This document shows, piece after piece, positions 1 to 5,444 of a DNA stretch of 7,199 nt. Within the stretch, counting starts at the first letter, position 1, and each line of letters starts with the position of its first letter. The position numbers and the translations under genes were made by a program. The notes under the pieces are model-generated. The model had not been told where the DNA came from. It did no database searches and worked only from the letters and a program-made list of their open reading frames with translations. Location of the stretch: positions 1 through 7,199 of the forward strand of contig JAHWKS010000263.1 in assembly GCA_019347795.1 (NCBI GenBank), read 5' to 3'. This DNA is from Planctomycetota bacterium. GTDB taxonomy: Bacteria > Planctomycetota > Planctomycetia > Pirellulales > Pirellulaceae.

Positions 1-5
1 GGGCT

Positions 6-440
6 TTAGACCGGTCTGTTACTTGCACCTTCTGATTCACTCGCCCTTTCTGATGTTTCACGCCCGCTCGTATAGTCCTTGGTGCCGATCAAGCCGTCTT
101 GGACAGGTAAACAGGCCGCTGGATTTTTTATGGCGAAAAACGGATAAGTCGCCACCAGCGTATTGTCTAGATTAAAGGCGGCCAAAACTTTAAGCTTCTT
201 ATCATCCACAAATTGGAAGTGCCATTTCTTTCCGGGAGGCAAACCCCAAAACGTCGCCTCGCCGTGTGCTGACACCAAGTGTACGATAACAGGCTTACTT
301 GTCTTGTTTTCGACACAGTCGCAGCAGACAACGTGGGCTGAGGCTTCCTCAGACGCAGTCTTTTTTTCTTGGGCGAGTGCAGCGGCAGCGGTTGCGAACA
401 CGCCTGCGCCAGCAGCCGTCATCATCTGTCGTCGATTCAT
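6..440 (-). CDS. Small exported protein with twin-arginine-like leader and CCDC cysteine cluster; function unknown
   Basis: Predicted 144-residue protein. The start is set at 440 because a good Shine-Dalgarno (AAAGGA, rc of 448-453) sits about 8 bases before that ATG; an in-frame ATG at 476 adds 12 residues before the leader and has no such support. The N-terminus reads as a signal peptide: Arg-Arg at residues 3-4, an Ala-rich hydrophobic stretch to about residue 22, and a likely cleavage site at Ala-Leu-Ala just before Gln24. The pair of arginines resembles a Tat leader, but the -FLK part of the motif is replaced by QMM. The mature part carries Cys39-Cys40-Asp41-Cys42, which could bind metal or form disulfides, then a hydrophobic/aromatic body with WGLPPG and WHFQF segments. 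The last ~20 residues are Ser/Glu/Arg-rich and look disordered. GC content is lower than in the rest of the window. I do not recognise the family; the exported location is inferred from the leader. Confidence 0.72.
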   Translation of the reverse strand: MNRRQMMTAAGAGVFATAAAALAQEKKTASEEASAHVVCCDCVENKTSKPVIVHLVSAHGEATFWGLPPGKKWHFQFVDDKKLKVLAAFNLDNTLVATYPFFAIKNPAACLPVQDGLIGTKDYTSGRETSERASESEGASNRPV

Positions 441-635
441 CGTTTCGGTCCTTTCATCAAGGAAAAGGGAGAGCATGAGCGCTCTAGAGACAAGGTTTTT
501 TCGTGCTAGGTCGTTGAGCCTCCTTTCTGGGAGTGTTCGGTGAGGTCGTGGAGGTAAGTAGATGAGAACGTATTTCGGCAGCGAGAGCTAGTGACGATCG
601 TTGACGATAGATCGCCCAAAGGCGTTGGAGAGACT

Positions 636-1316
636 TCACATCGGTCGCCAATACACGCCCTGTCCAGTTCCGTCGCTGCCGAAGTGGATAATTGGGGCTT
701 GCAAGGTGCGGTTGAGGCGGCCGAGGGTGTCGTGGAGGCGGACGGCGGGGACGATTTCGCCTGCGGGCGGGAGGGGATCGTCGATGCGCTGGGGCCAGCC
801 GGATTCTTGGAAGGCGGCGAGGATCAGCTCTTGGTTGGGGGCGGGTTTGCGGAAGTGTTTCACTACCACGCCGCGGTAGCGGAGTTCGCGGCGCACCGGG
901 TCCCAGTGGGGTTTGGCGGCCGGGGCGGCGTCGGGAGCGTCGAGGCGGAGACGTGTTGCTCCCACTTGCTCCACAAGAGCCGTGATCTGGCACATGAGGG
1001 CGGCGCCTTGCTCCGTGAGCACGTAGGCGTGGGCGCTGTATCCATTCATGCTTCGGCCCGTCAGGCCGTTCGCCGGTGGGGGGTACGCCAGCGTGGCGTA
1101 GTCCACGTAGCGACCTTCGATCAGCCAGCGGAGATCCTCGCGCGTCATGCCGGCTTCGTACAAGGCCGCGCCGGTTACGGTGAACTCCCAAGGATCGTCG
1201 CCGGTGTCTCGCGCAGCCACGTACTGCCGCCACAGAAGCATCATTCCCGGCAGCAGGCGGGGAAGCGCATGAACGGGATTGCGTCGAGCAAATAGGTTGT
1301 CGCGATCATCCAACAT
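636..1316 (-). CDS. Hypothetical protein of a planctomycete-type family, possible winged-helix C-terminus
   Basis: 226 residues. The start at 1316 has a strong Shine-Dalgarno (GCAGGAGAG) 5-6 bases upstream; the frame stays open back to an ATG at 1484, but that extension is Ser/Arg/Pro-rich and lacks such a site. Residues ~45-115 look like a helical DNA-binding-type fold: a helix-turn stretch (TREDLRWLIEGRYVDY) is followed by a region ending in YVLTEQGAALM, reminiscent of winged-helix wing-and-strand patterns. Residues ~138-226 form a second module: WDPVRRELRYRG, then NQELILAAFQESGWP, IDDPLPP, RLHDTLGRLNR, and a terminal FGSDGTGQGVYWRP. I recall this second module from many planctomycete hypothetical proteins, but no function is known to me. 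There is no signal peptide or membrane segment. It lies upstream of and in line with the exported protein at 6-440, 195 bases away, so shared transcription is possible but not shown. Confidence 0.8.
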   Translation of the reverse strand: MLDDRDNLFARRNPVHALPRLLPGMMLLWRQYVAARDTGDDPWEFTVTGAALYEAGMTREDLRWLIEGRYVDYATLAYPPPANGLTGRSMNGYSAHAYVLTEQGAALMCQITALVEQVGATRLRLDAPDAAPAAKPHWDPVRRELRYRGVVVKHFRKPAPNQELILAAFQESGWPQRIDDPLPPAGEIVPAVRLHDTLGRLNRTLQAPIIHFGSDGTGQGVYWRPM

Positions 1317-1578
1317 GTCTCTCTCCTGCCCTTGGTGGCGAGGCGCGCACGGGGAACGTGGCGACTCAAAATGAGTGAAGCGTAGCTGCCAGGCATGAAG
1401 ACCGCGCGAACGCGGCGCGAGGCAAAACGAGAAGCAAGCAGATGGAGAGTCCACCACCTCCTGACTGCGGCACGAGAGCTTCAACCGCCGATGGTGAAAG
1501 ACTTCCCCTCATTAATAGTCGGATAACTCGCAAAAACGGACATGAAAAAACGAGTCCCGGCGGAGGCGCTGCCGCGAT

Positions 1579-1601
1579 AAGCCCTTCGCCGCCAAGGGCT
1601 T
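1579..1601. repeat. Perfect 8-bp inverted repeat with 7-base loop
   Basis: AAGCCCTT (1579-1586) and AAGGGCTT (1594-1601) are exact reverse complements around CGCCGCC. Flanking CCGC (1572-1575) and GCGG (1602-1605) can extend the stem across a three-base bulge. The following run of seven A residues (1611-1617) is on the wrong strand for a plus-strand intrinsic terminator, and no close T run follows on the minus strand, so the role is unknown. Confidence 0.6.
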
Positions 1602-1697
1602 GCGGCGCAGAAAAAAATGTTAGCGCCCGGGCGAACGCATAAGGCGGCAGACATGCATTTTGCCTTCGGGAAAGCGCGCCTCGCCCGCCCCGGCTGG

Positions 1698-1726
1698 TTT
1701 TCGTGCCTGGACGAATAAGCTATCTT
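1698..1726 (+). promoter_or_regulatory. Weak candidate sigma-70-type promoter for the small basic protein gene
   Basis: TATCTT at 1721-1726 is a plausible -10 box, with TTTTCG at 1698-1703 seventeen bases upstream as a poor -35. It would place transcription start near 1733, about 47 bases before the ATG at 1780. The -35 match is weak, so this is only a candidate. Confidence 0.25.
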
Positions 1727-1779
1727 CTCGCCATTGCGGCATTCGACGCGGCAACCTCATCGTCTTAAGAAGAAGAACC

Positions 1780-2061
1780 ATGGCGGCGACGCCTCGGCGG
1801 TCCTCCGCGTCTTCCACGGCCACCGCGAAGCGCGGGCGGAAGAAGAGTCCAAAGAAAGGGAAGCAGCAGCCCAAGCTCGATCGACTTCGCAAGCCGGAGG
1901 AAATGTCCATCGAAGCCTGGCAGCGGGAGCTGCGGCGGCAGTTCGGGCCCGAGCAGCCGAAGCAGCTCACGAACCAAGCCGGCAACGCCCGTCGGAGTGA
2001 ACGCGTTTTCCGTCCCATCCCATTCCCCGTTCGGCCCAACGTCGTGCGACATGTCCGATAA
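1780..2061 (+). CDS. Small very basic protein; possible truncated N-terminus of a SWIM/SNF2-type helicase
   Basis: 93 residues if started at the ATG at 1780, chosen because the leading 40 codons of the longer frame (from 1660) look non-coding and an AAGAAGAAG purine stretch precedes 1780. Residues ~1-40 are Ser/Lys/Arg-rich with a KRGRKKSPKKGK run, likely disordered and nucleic-acid binding. Residues ~38-66 (KPEEMSIEAWQRELRRQFG, then EQ and LTNQAG) resemble, from memory, the N-terminal tag of large planctomycete SNF2 helicases with a SWIM zinc finger, where a WQ-x-LRRQFG-x-EQ stretch precedes the Cys/His finger. Here the finger and helicase are absent, and the last ~25 codons lose the high third-position GC of the first part. 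It may therefore be a remnant, or a genuine small protein. The stop overlaps the next gene by 11 bases, which could couple their translation. Confidence 0.5.
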   Translation: MAATPRRSSASSTATAKRGRKKSPKKGKQQPKLDRLRKPEEMSIEAWQRELRRQFGPEQPKQLTNQAGNARRSERVFRPIPFPVRPNVVRHVR

Positions 2062-2983
2062 CCCCAATCCCTACGAGACTCCCGGCCAGCACGCGCCGGA
2101 TCGCGACGGCTCTTTTGGCGACGTCGTCAAGCAAGGGTTCGCCGCGGCGCATACCACACCGGCGGGTATCGCCTGGATCTTCATTCTCTTCGCGCCGCTC
2201 CAGTTGGCCGGGGCGATCGTGAACGCCCTCATGTTCGGGAGCGACTTCTTCGCGAAGATTCAGAGCGAGGAATTTCGCAACAGCGGCGAGCCGCCGCCGG
2301 AGATTATCGGCATCGGCGCCGCCGGCTGCTCGATCTGTCTCTGGATGCCGGTCATCCTCTTCGCGTTGCCCTGGGTCGCCGGCGGGGCGCTCGGGCAGAT
2401 TCGTGATCGCCTCACCAATCAGCCGCGGCAATCGTTCGGCGCCCACGGCAGGCGGCACTATGGGCCGTTGCTGGCGCTGTTGCTCGTGCTGTTGGCCGCA
2501 ATGATCGCCGTGGGGGTGGTGAACGGCATCGTGGAGCAGATCATCACCTCGACCGCGATCGAGCCGGGAGATCCGATGACTATGGAGCAACTTCGATCGC
2601 TCTCGCGGCATCCGGCCAACATCGCCGCGTCGGTGGTCACCGGCCTCTTGATGACTGCCGTGGGGACCTTGTCGAACCTCATTGGCGCGGCGATCGTGTT
2701 CCGCGGCCGCGGGTTCGGCGACGGGTTCAGCAGCGGGTTCGCCTTTTGCTCGAACCACTTCGGCGACGTGGTGAAGCTATACCTCGTGTACGTGGTGCTC
2801 ATCATCCCGTTATCGTTGCTGCAATGGGTCCCGAATTTCGTCACGCCCACGGTCGTGCTGGCCGCCGTGGTGGGACTGGCCAGTGGATGTTACATCGCAT
2901 ATCTGACCGTCGTGAACTATGGGCTGGCCAGCTCGCTCTATGCGGCTCGGGCTGAGCCAATCGCCCCGGTCGAGGCCATCTGA
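2051..2983 (+). CDS. Six-helix integral membrane protein of unknown function (NPYETP-type N-terminus)
   Basis: 310 residues from the ATG at 2051; the frame stays open to 1997, but residues before MSDNPNPYET lack planctomycete-like character. The Asn-Pro-Tyr-Glu-Thr-Pro opening is very frequent at the start of planctomycete membrane proteins. Hydrophobic segments, judged by eye, lie at about 38-61, 85-114, 138-162, 190-217, 238-260 and 264-298. A soluble loop with several charged residues joins the first two (62-84), another joins the third and fourth (163-189), and a GRGFGDGF segment sits at 219-226. The pattern of helices with the internal F-G-D-x-x-x-x-GF motif occurring twice (22-30 and 222-230) suggests an internal duplication of a three-helix unit. 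I see no catalytic motif. There is no clear Shine-Dalgarno; start is inside the end of the upstream small gene. It converges on rtcB with only 8 bases between the stop codons. Confidence 0.85.
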   Translation: MSDNPNPYETPGQHAPDRDGSFGDVVKQGFAAAHTTPAGIAWIFILFAPLQLAGAIVNALMFGSDFFAKIQSEEFRNSGEPPPEIIGIGAAGCSICLWMPVILFALPWVAGGALGQIRDRLTNQPRQSFGAHGRRHYGPLLALLLVLLAAMIAVGVVNGIVEQIITSTAIEPGDPMTMEQLRSLSRHPANIAASVVTGLLMTAVGTLSNLIGAAIVFRGRGFGDGFSSGFAFCSNHFGDVVKLYLVYVVLIIPLSLLQWVPNFVTPTVVLAAVVGLASGCYIAYLTVVNYGLASSLYAARAEPIAPVEAI

Positions 2984-2991
2984 AGCGAGCT

Positions 2992-4458
2992 TTAGCCCTT
3001 CACCACGCCGATCGGCTTCATGCGGGCGACTTTCTTGGCGAGGTTCGCCTGGTGAACCACCTCGACCACGAGGTTCACGTCCTTGTACGCCTCGGGCTGC
3101 TCCTCGGCCAGGCCTCGCCAACTGTGGGCGCGGGCGGTGACGCCGAGGGCCCGCAATTCGTCGCCGATCTTACGTCCCTGCGATCGCTGCACCGCCGCCT
3201 TGCGGCTCAGCGCGCGGCCGGCGCCGTGACAGGTGGTGCCGAAACTTTGCTCCATGCTTCCTTCCTGGCCCACAAGAACGAAGCTGGCCCGTCCCATGTC
3301 GCCGGGGATCATCACCGGCTGTCCGACTCGCTTGTACAAGTCGGGGGTCTCGGGATGATTCGGCGGGAAGGCCCGCGTGGCGCCTTTGCGGTGCACCCAG
3401 ACCTTTCGCTCCTTGCCGCCGGTAGTGTGCTTCTCGAACTTGGCGATGTTGTGCGCCACGTCGTACACCAGGTTCATCTGCATCGATTGCCACTTTTTCC
3501 CCAGCGCCTTCTCGAACGCCAGCCGGGCCTGGTGCATGAGTAGCTGCCGGTTGCACCACGCGAAATTCGCTGCGGCGCACATCGCGCCGATGTAATCCTG
3601 CCCCTCGCGGCTGTCGATCGGGGCGCAGGCCAGTTGCCGGTCCGGCAGGTGAATGCCGTACTTCTGCGGAATGTTCCGCAGCCGCTTAAGCGCGTCGTCG
3701 CAAACCTGGTAGCCCAGCCCCCGAGAGCCGGAGTGGATCATCACGCAGACCATGTCCTTCTCCAGGCCCATCGCCTTGGCGGCTTCCTCGTCAAAGATCG
3801 CCTCGACGATCTGCACTTCGAGAAAATGATTTCCCGAGCCGAGCGTGCCGCACTGGTCCTCGCCGCGGGTGAGGGCCCGCTCGCTCACGAGGTCCGGTTC
3901 GGCGCCGTCCAGCCGGCCGTGGGCCTCGGTGTGGTCGATGTCGCCTTGCGTGGCGGCGTCGCGGTCCATCAGGTAGCGCGGCCCCTCGGCCATGAGCCGC
4001 TTCAGCTCTTTCGGCTTGAAGCGATGCCGGCCGCCTTTGCCGACTCCGGCGGGGACGTGCGAGAAGAGCTGGTCCATCAATCCGTCCATATGCGGCTTCA
4101 CGTCCTGATAGAAGAGATTGGACCGCACCAGCCGCACGCCGCAGTTGATGTCATAGCCGACGCCGCCGGGAGAGATGACGCCGCCTTCTTCCGGATCGGT
4201 CGCACACACGCCGCCGATGCAGAACCCGTAGCCCCAGTGGATATCCGGCATGGCAAGGCTGGCATGCTGAATGCCGGGCAGAAACGCGACGTTGGCGACC
4301 TGCTCGGGCGCCTGGTCCGCGCGGATGTGCTCCAGGAGCCCCTCATCGGCGAAGATGAGACCATCGACGCGCATCCCCTCGCGGTACGACTTGGGAATCC
4401 GCCAGCAATAGTCGTTCACCTTTTCGAGCGGTCCGGCGTAAGCGGCTTTGGTGGACAT
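2992..4458 (-). CDS. rtcB: RNA-splicing ligase RtcB
   Basis: 488 residues, the normal full length of the family. RtcB joins RNA 2',3'-cyclic-phosphate or 3'-phosphate ends to 5'-hydroxyl ends, using GTP and Mn2+ through a covalent histidine-GMP intermediate, in tRNA splicing and RNA repair. All signature residues are present: Asp103 and Cys106 (GYDINCGVRL), Asn210-His211 (GTLGSGNHFLEVQ), His242 (MIHSGSRGLG), His336 (VYDVAHN), and His411 in CHGAGRALSR, the residue that receives GMP. The N-terminal MPDIHWGYGFCIGG (70-83) and the PGDMGRASFVLVG segment (385-397) are also typical. No intein is present. The start at 4458 is the first Met of the family-like sequence, but there is no evident Shine-Dalgarno before it, which is odd for a gene in an apparent operon. 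It follows the archease gene on the same strand after 121 bases; the pairing is a known functional one, since archease accelerates RtcB turnover. Confidence 0.97.
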   Translation of the reverse strand: MSTKAAYAGPLEKVNDYCWRIPKSYREGMRVDGLIFADEGLLEHIRADQAPEQVANVAFLPGIQHASLAMPDIHWGYGFCIGGVCATDPEEGGVISPGGVGYDINCGVRLVRSNLFYQDVKPHMDGLMDQLFSHVPAGVGKGGRHRFKPKELKRLMAEGPRYLMDRDAATQGDIDHTEAHGRLDGAEPDLVSERALTRGEDQCGTLGSGNHFLEVQIVEAIFDEEAAKAMGLEKDMVCVMIHSGSRGLGYQVCDDALKRLRNIPQKYGIHLPDRQLACAPIDSREGQDYIGAMCAAANFAWCNRQLLMHQARLAFEKALGKKWQSMQMNLVYDVAHNIAKFEKHTTGGKERKVWVHRKGATRAFPPNHPETPDLYKRVGQPVMIPGDMGRASFVLVGQEGSMEQSFGTTCHGAGRALSRKAAVQRSQGRKIGDELRALGVTARAHSWRGLAEEQPEAYKDVNLVVEVVHQANLAKKVARMKPIGVVKG

Positions 4459-4461
4459 GTC

Positions 4462-4509
4462 TATCGAAGAGTCAAAGTGTCAAAACATCGAAATGTCACA
4501 GAGTCGAAC
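4462..4509. repeat. Six-copy degenerate tandem repeat, 8-bp period
   Basis: Aligned units are TATCGAAG, AGTCAAAG, TGTCAAAA, CATCGAAA, TGTCACAG and AGTCGAAC. Positions 3-4 (TC) and position 7 (A) are invariant; the rest drift. It starts 4 bases upstream of the rtcB start codon, in the spacer between archease and rtcB, and the array stops abruptly on the archease side. Similar GTCAAA-type short repeats are, as I recall, common in planctomycete intergenic DNA. Confidence 0.75.
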
Positions 4510-4531
4510 AAGCATGAATCAACCTGATTAG

Positions 4532-4579
4532 CGGCGAGGCTTGCCCCGCGCGTTTCTCGCGGCACGAACCGCCTCGCCG
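4532..4579. repeat. Nested inverted repeat immediately after the archease stop
   Basis: CGGCGAGGC (4532-4540) pairs perfectly with GCCTCGCCG (4571-4579). Inside its 30-base loop a second stem, CCGCG (4546-4550) with CGCGG (4558-4562), forms around CGTTTCT. On the minus strand the structure begins one base after the archease stop codon (4580-4582) and is not followed by a T tract, so a simple intrinsic terminator is unlikely. It could be an RNA stability or attenuation element. Confidence 0.55.
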
Positions 4580-4990
4580 TCAAATATCGACGATCACCTC
4601 CGCCTGCCATCCGTCATCCGTCTGCTCGACTTTCAAGCCGTGGTACGTGATCGCCTTCACTTCATGCTCCAGGCGGTGGCGCTCGCCATCAATCGGTTCG
4701 CCGCGGCACGTGGCGCTCAACCCGCTCTCGTCGATTTTCACGTCAAAATCTACAAGCAAAAGATGTTCCGTGTCGAAGATATAGAGCAGTTCCGTGAGCC
4801 AGTCGAAGAGCAGGTACTCGCGATCCTCGCCTGCGACGGAGATTTCCCTTACCTGGACCGGTTTCACGTCGTCGAGGTTCGCGACCGCTATCGAGGCCAG
4901 ACCGCGACCCGCCTCGGCGAAGAGTCCCGGCAGGTCGGCCCACCGCACCCGCAAGCCCACATCGGCGGTATGTTCAAAGATTTCGTACAT
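4580..4990 (-). CDS. Archease, RtcB-activating protein
   Basis: 136 residues, the usual length of archease. The family signature is clear: FEHTADVGL at 5-13, followed by LFAEAGRGL (23-31), DREYLLFDWLTELLY at 56-70, VKAITYHGL at 111-119, and a C-terminal hydrophobic strand ending in Asp135-Ile136. In archaeal and human archease the HTAD aspartate and the C-terminal acidic residue bind metal; here Asp10 and Asp135 fill those roles by position (family knowledge, not tested). Archease promotes the guanylylation cycle of RtcB and broadens its cofactor use. The gene lies upstream of rtcB on the same strand. The start at 4990 has a moderate Shine-Dalgarno (GAGG, five bases before). Its upstream leader includes the 13-bp duplicated palindrome at 5005-5030; its own promoter was not identified. 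Confidence 0.95.
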   Translation of the reverse strand: MYEIFEHTADVGLRVRWADLPGLFAEAGRGLASIAVANLDDVKPVQVREISVAGEDREYLLFDWLTELLYIFDTEHLLLVDFDVKIDESGLSATCRGEPIDGERHRLEHEVKAITYHGLKVEQTDDGWQAEVIVDI

Positions 4991-5004
4991 TCAGGCCTCG
5001 CCGG

Positions 5005-5030
5005 TCGGCGGCGCCGCTCGGCGGCGCCGC
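5005..5030. repeat. Perfect 13-bp tandem duplication forming a GC-only hairpin
   Basis: TCGGCGGCGCCGC occurs twice back to back (5005-5017 and 5018-5030). Each contains the self-complementary GCGGCGCCGC, so 5008-5017 and 5021-5030 can pair as a 10-bp stem with only a TCG loop. It lies 14 bases upstream of the archease start (possibly in its leader) and 8 bases upstream of the thioredoxin -35 box, so it may affect either gene. Confidence 0.75.
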
Positions 5031-5038
5031 TCGGTTTG

Positions 5039-5068
5039 TTGACACCCGCGGAAACGCCGCGCTACAAT
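5039..5068 (+). promoter_or_regulatory. Near-consensus sigma-70 promoter for thioredoxin
   Basis: TTGACA (5039-5044) and TACAAT (5063-5068), the second differing from TATAAT at one position, are 18 bases apart. This places transcription start near 5075 and a leader of about 40 bases before the thioredoxin start. It is the strongest promoter match in the window. Confidence 0.8.
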
Positions 5069-5102
5069 TCCAAGCCTTAACCGTTGTACCCGATTTCCCT
5101 TG

Positions 5103-5107
5103 GGAGG
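5103..5107 (+). promoter_or_regulatory. Shine-Dalgarno that decides the thioredoxin start
   Basis: GGAGG at 5103-5107 is only 2 bases from the ATG at 5110 but 8 bases from the ATG at 5116. The latter spacing is functional and fits the family's N-terminus, so the first ATG is probably not used. Confidence 0.8.
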
Positions 5108-5115
5108 ATATGCAA

Positions 5116-5442
5116 ATGGCCAATCTAGCCGAATTCACAGACGCCAATTTTGAGAGCGAGGTTCTGCAGTCTTCGCAGCCGGTGCTGGTGGACTTCTGGG
5201 CCCCGTGGTGCGCCCCGTGCCGGCAACTGACGCCGGTGGTCGAGCAGCTCGCGCAGGAGAACGCTGGCTCGGTCAAGATCGGCAAAGTGAACGTGGACGA
5301 TAATCAGGGGGTCGCCGGCAAGTACGGCATCATGGGAATTCCCGCACTTTTGTTCTTCAAGAACGGCGAAGTGGTGCAAAAGCTTTCCGGGGCGCAACCC
5401 AAGCACAAGCTGCAGGAAGTGCTGGATGAGCTGAAGGGATAA
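5116..5442 (+). CDS. trxA: Thioredoxin
   Basis: 108 residues, the length of the classical single-domain cytosolic thioredoxin, which reduces protein disulfides with electrons from thioredoxin reductase. With the start at 5116 the numbering matches E. coli thioredoxin exactly: Asp26 buried below the active site, Trp31, Cys32 and Cys35 of the redox centre, Pro40, Lys57 and the cis-proline Pro76 in GIPALLFF. The redox centre reads WCAPC instead of WCGPC, a fairly common natural variant that may shift redox potential. The C-terminal GAQPKHKLQEVLDEL replaces the usual GALSK region and helix. It has its own strong promoter and is divergent from archease; it converges on the protease gene, separated by a nested palindrome. 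No thioredoxin reductase is visible here. Confidence 0.97.
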   Translation: MANLAEFTDANFESEVLQSSQPVLVDFWAPWCAPCRQLTPVVEQLAQENAGSVKIGKVNVDDNQGVAGKYGIMGIPALLFFKNGEVVQKLSGAQPKHKLQEVLDELKG

Positions 5443-5444
5443 CC

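Larger units (their letters stand above)
1317..1779. other. Gene-free stretch, 463 bases
   Basis: This lies between two divergently oriented genes (minus-strand start at 1316, plus-strand start at 1780), so promoters for both should be in it. The plus-strand reading frame at 1442-1642 is Pro/Ser/Ala-rich without a ribosome site or recognisable motif, so I do not call it a gene. Visible structure: a short palindrome ACTCA-AAA-TGAGT at 1364-1376 that could be an operator, a purine/pyrimidine-biased AT-richer patch at about 1501-1550, a perfect stem-loop at 1579-1601 followed by seven A residues, and a weak -10-like TATCTT at 1721-1726. No convincing promoter for the minus-strand gene was seen. 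Confidence 0.6.

Noticed and set aside
592..614. Repeated GACGAT and CGATC/GATCG pairs after the 636-1316 gene
   Set aside because: Short imperfect repeats expected by chance; no stable stem or array.
484..1233. Long minus-strand frame (249 codons) overlapping the 636-1316 gene
   Set aside because: Arg/Pro/His-rich translation typical of an out-of-frame reading of GC-rich DNA; the overlapping frame has a strong ribosome site and a patterned protein.
591..1295. Plus-strand frame of 234 codons opposite the 636-1316 gene
   Set aside because: Antisense shadow without a ribosome site or recognisable domain.
1442..1642. Plus-strand frame of 66 codons in the gene-free stretch
   Set aside because: Low-complexity Pro/Ser/Ala composition, no ribosome site, no motif.
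4455..4483. TTGACA on the minus strand within the 8-bp repeat as an rtcB promoter
   Set aside because: A -10 box at normal spacing would fall on the start codon and no TATAAT-like sequence is there; the hexamer is part of the repeat unit.
3634..4527. Plus-strand frame of 297 codons opposite rtcB
   Set aside because: It is antisense to a complete rtcB gene and shows no family motif.
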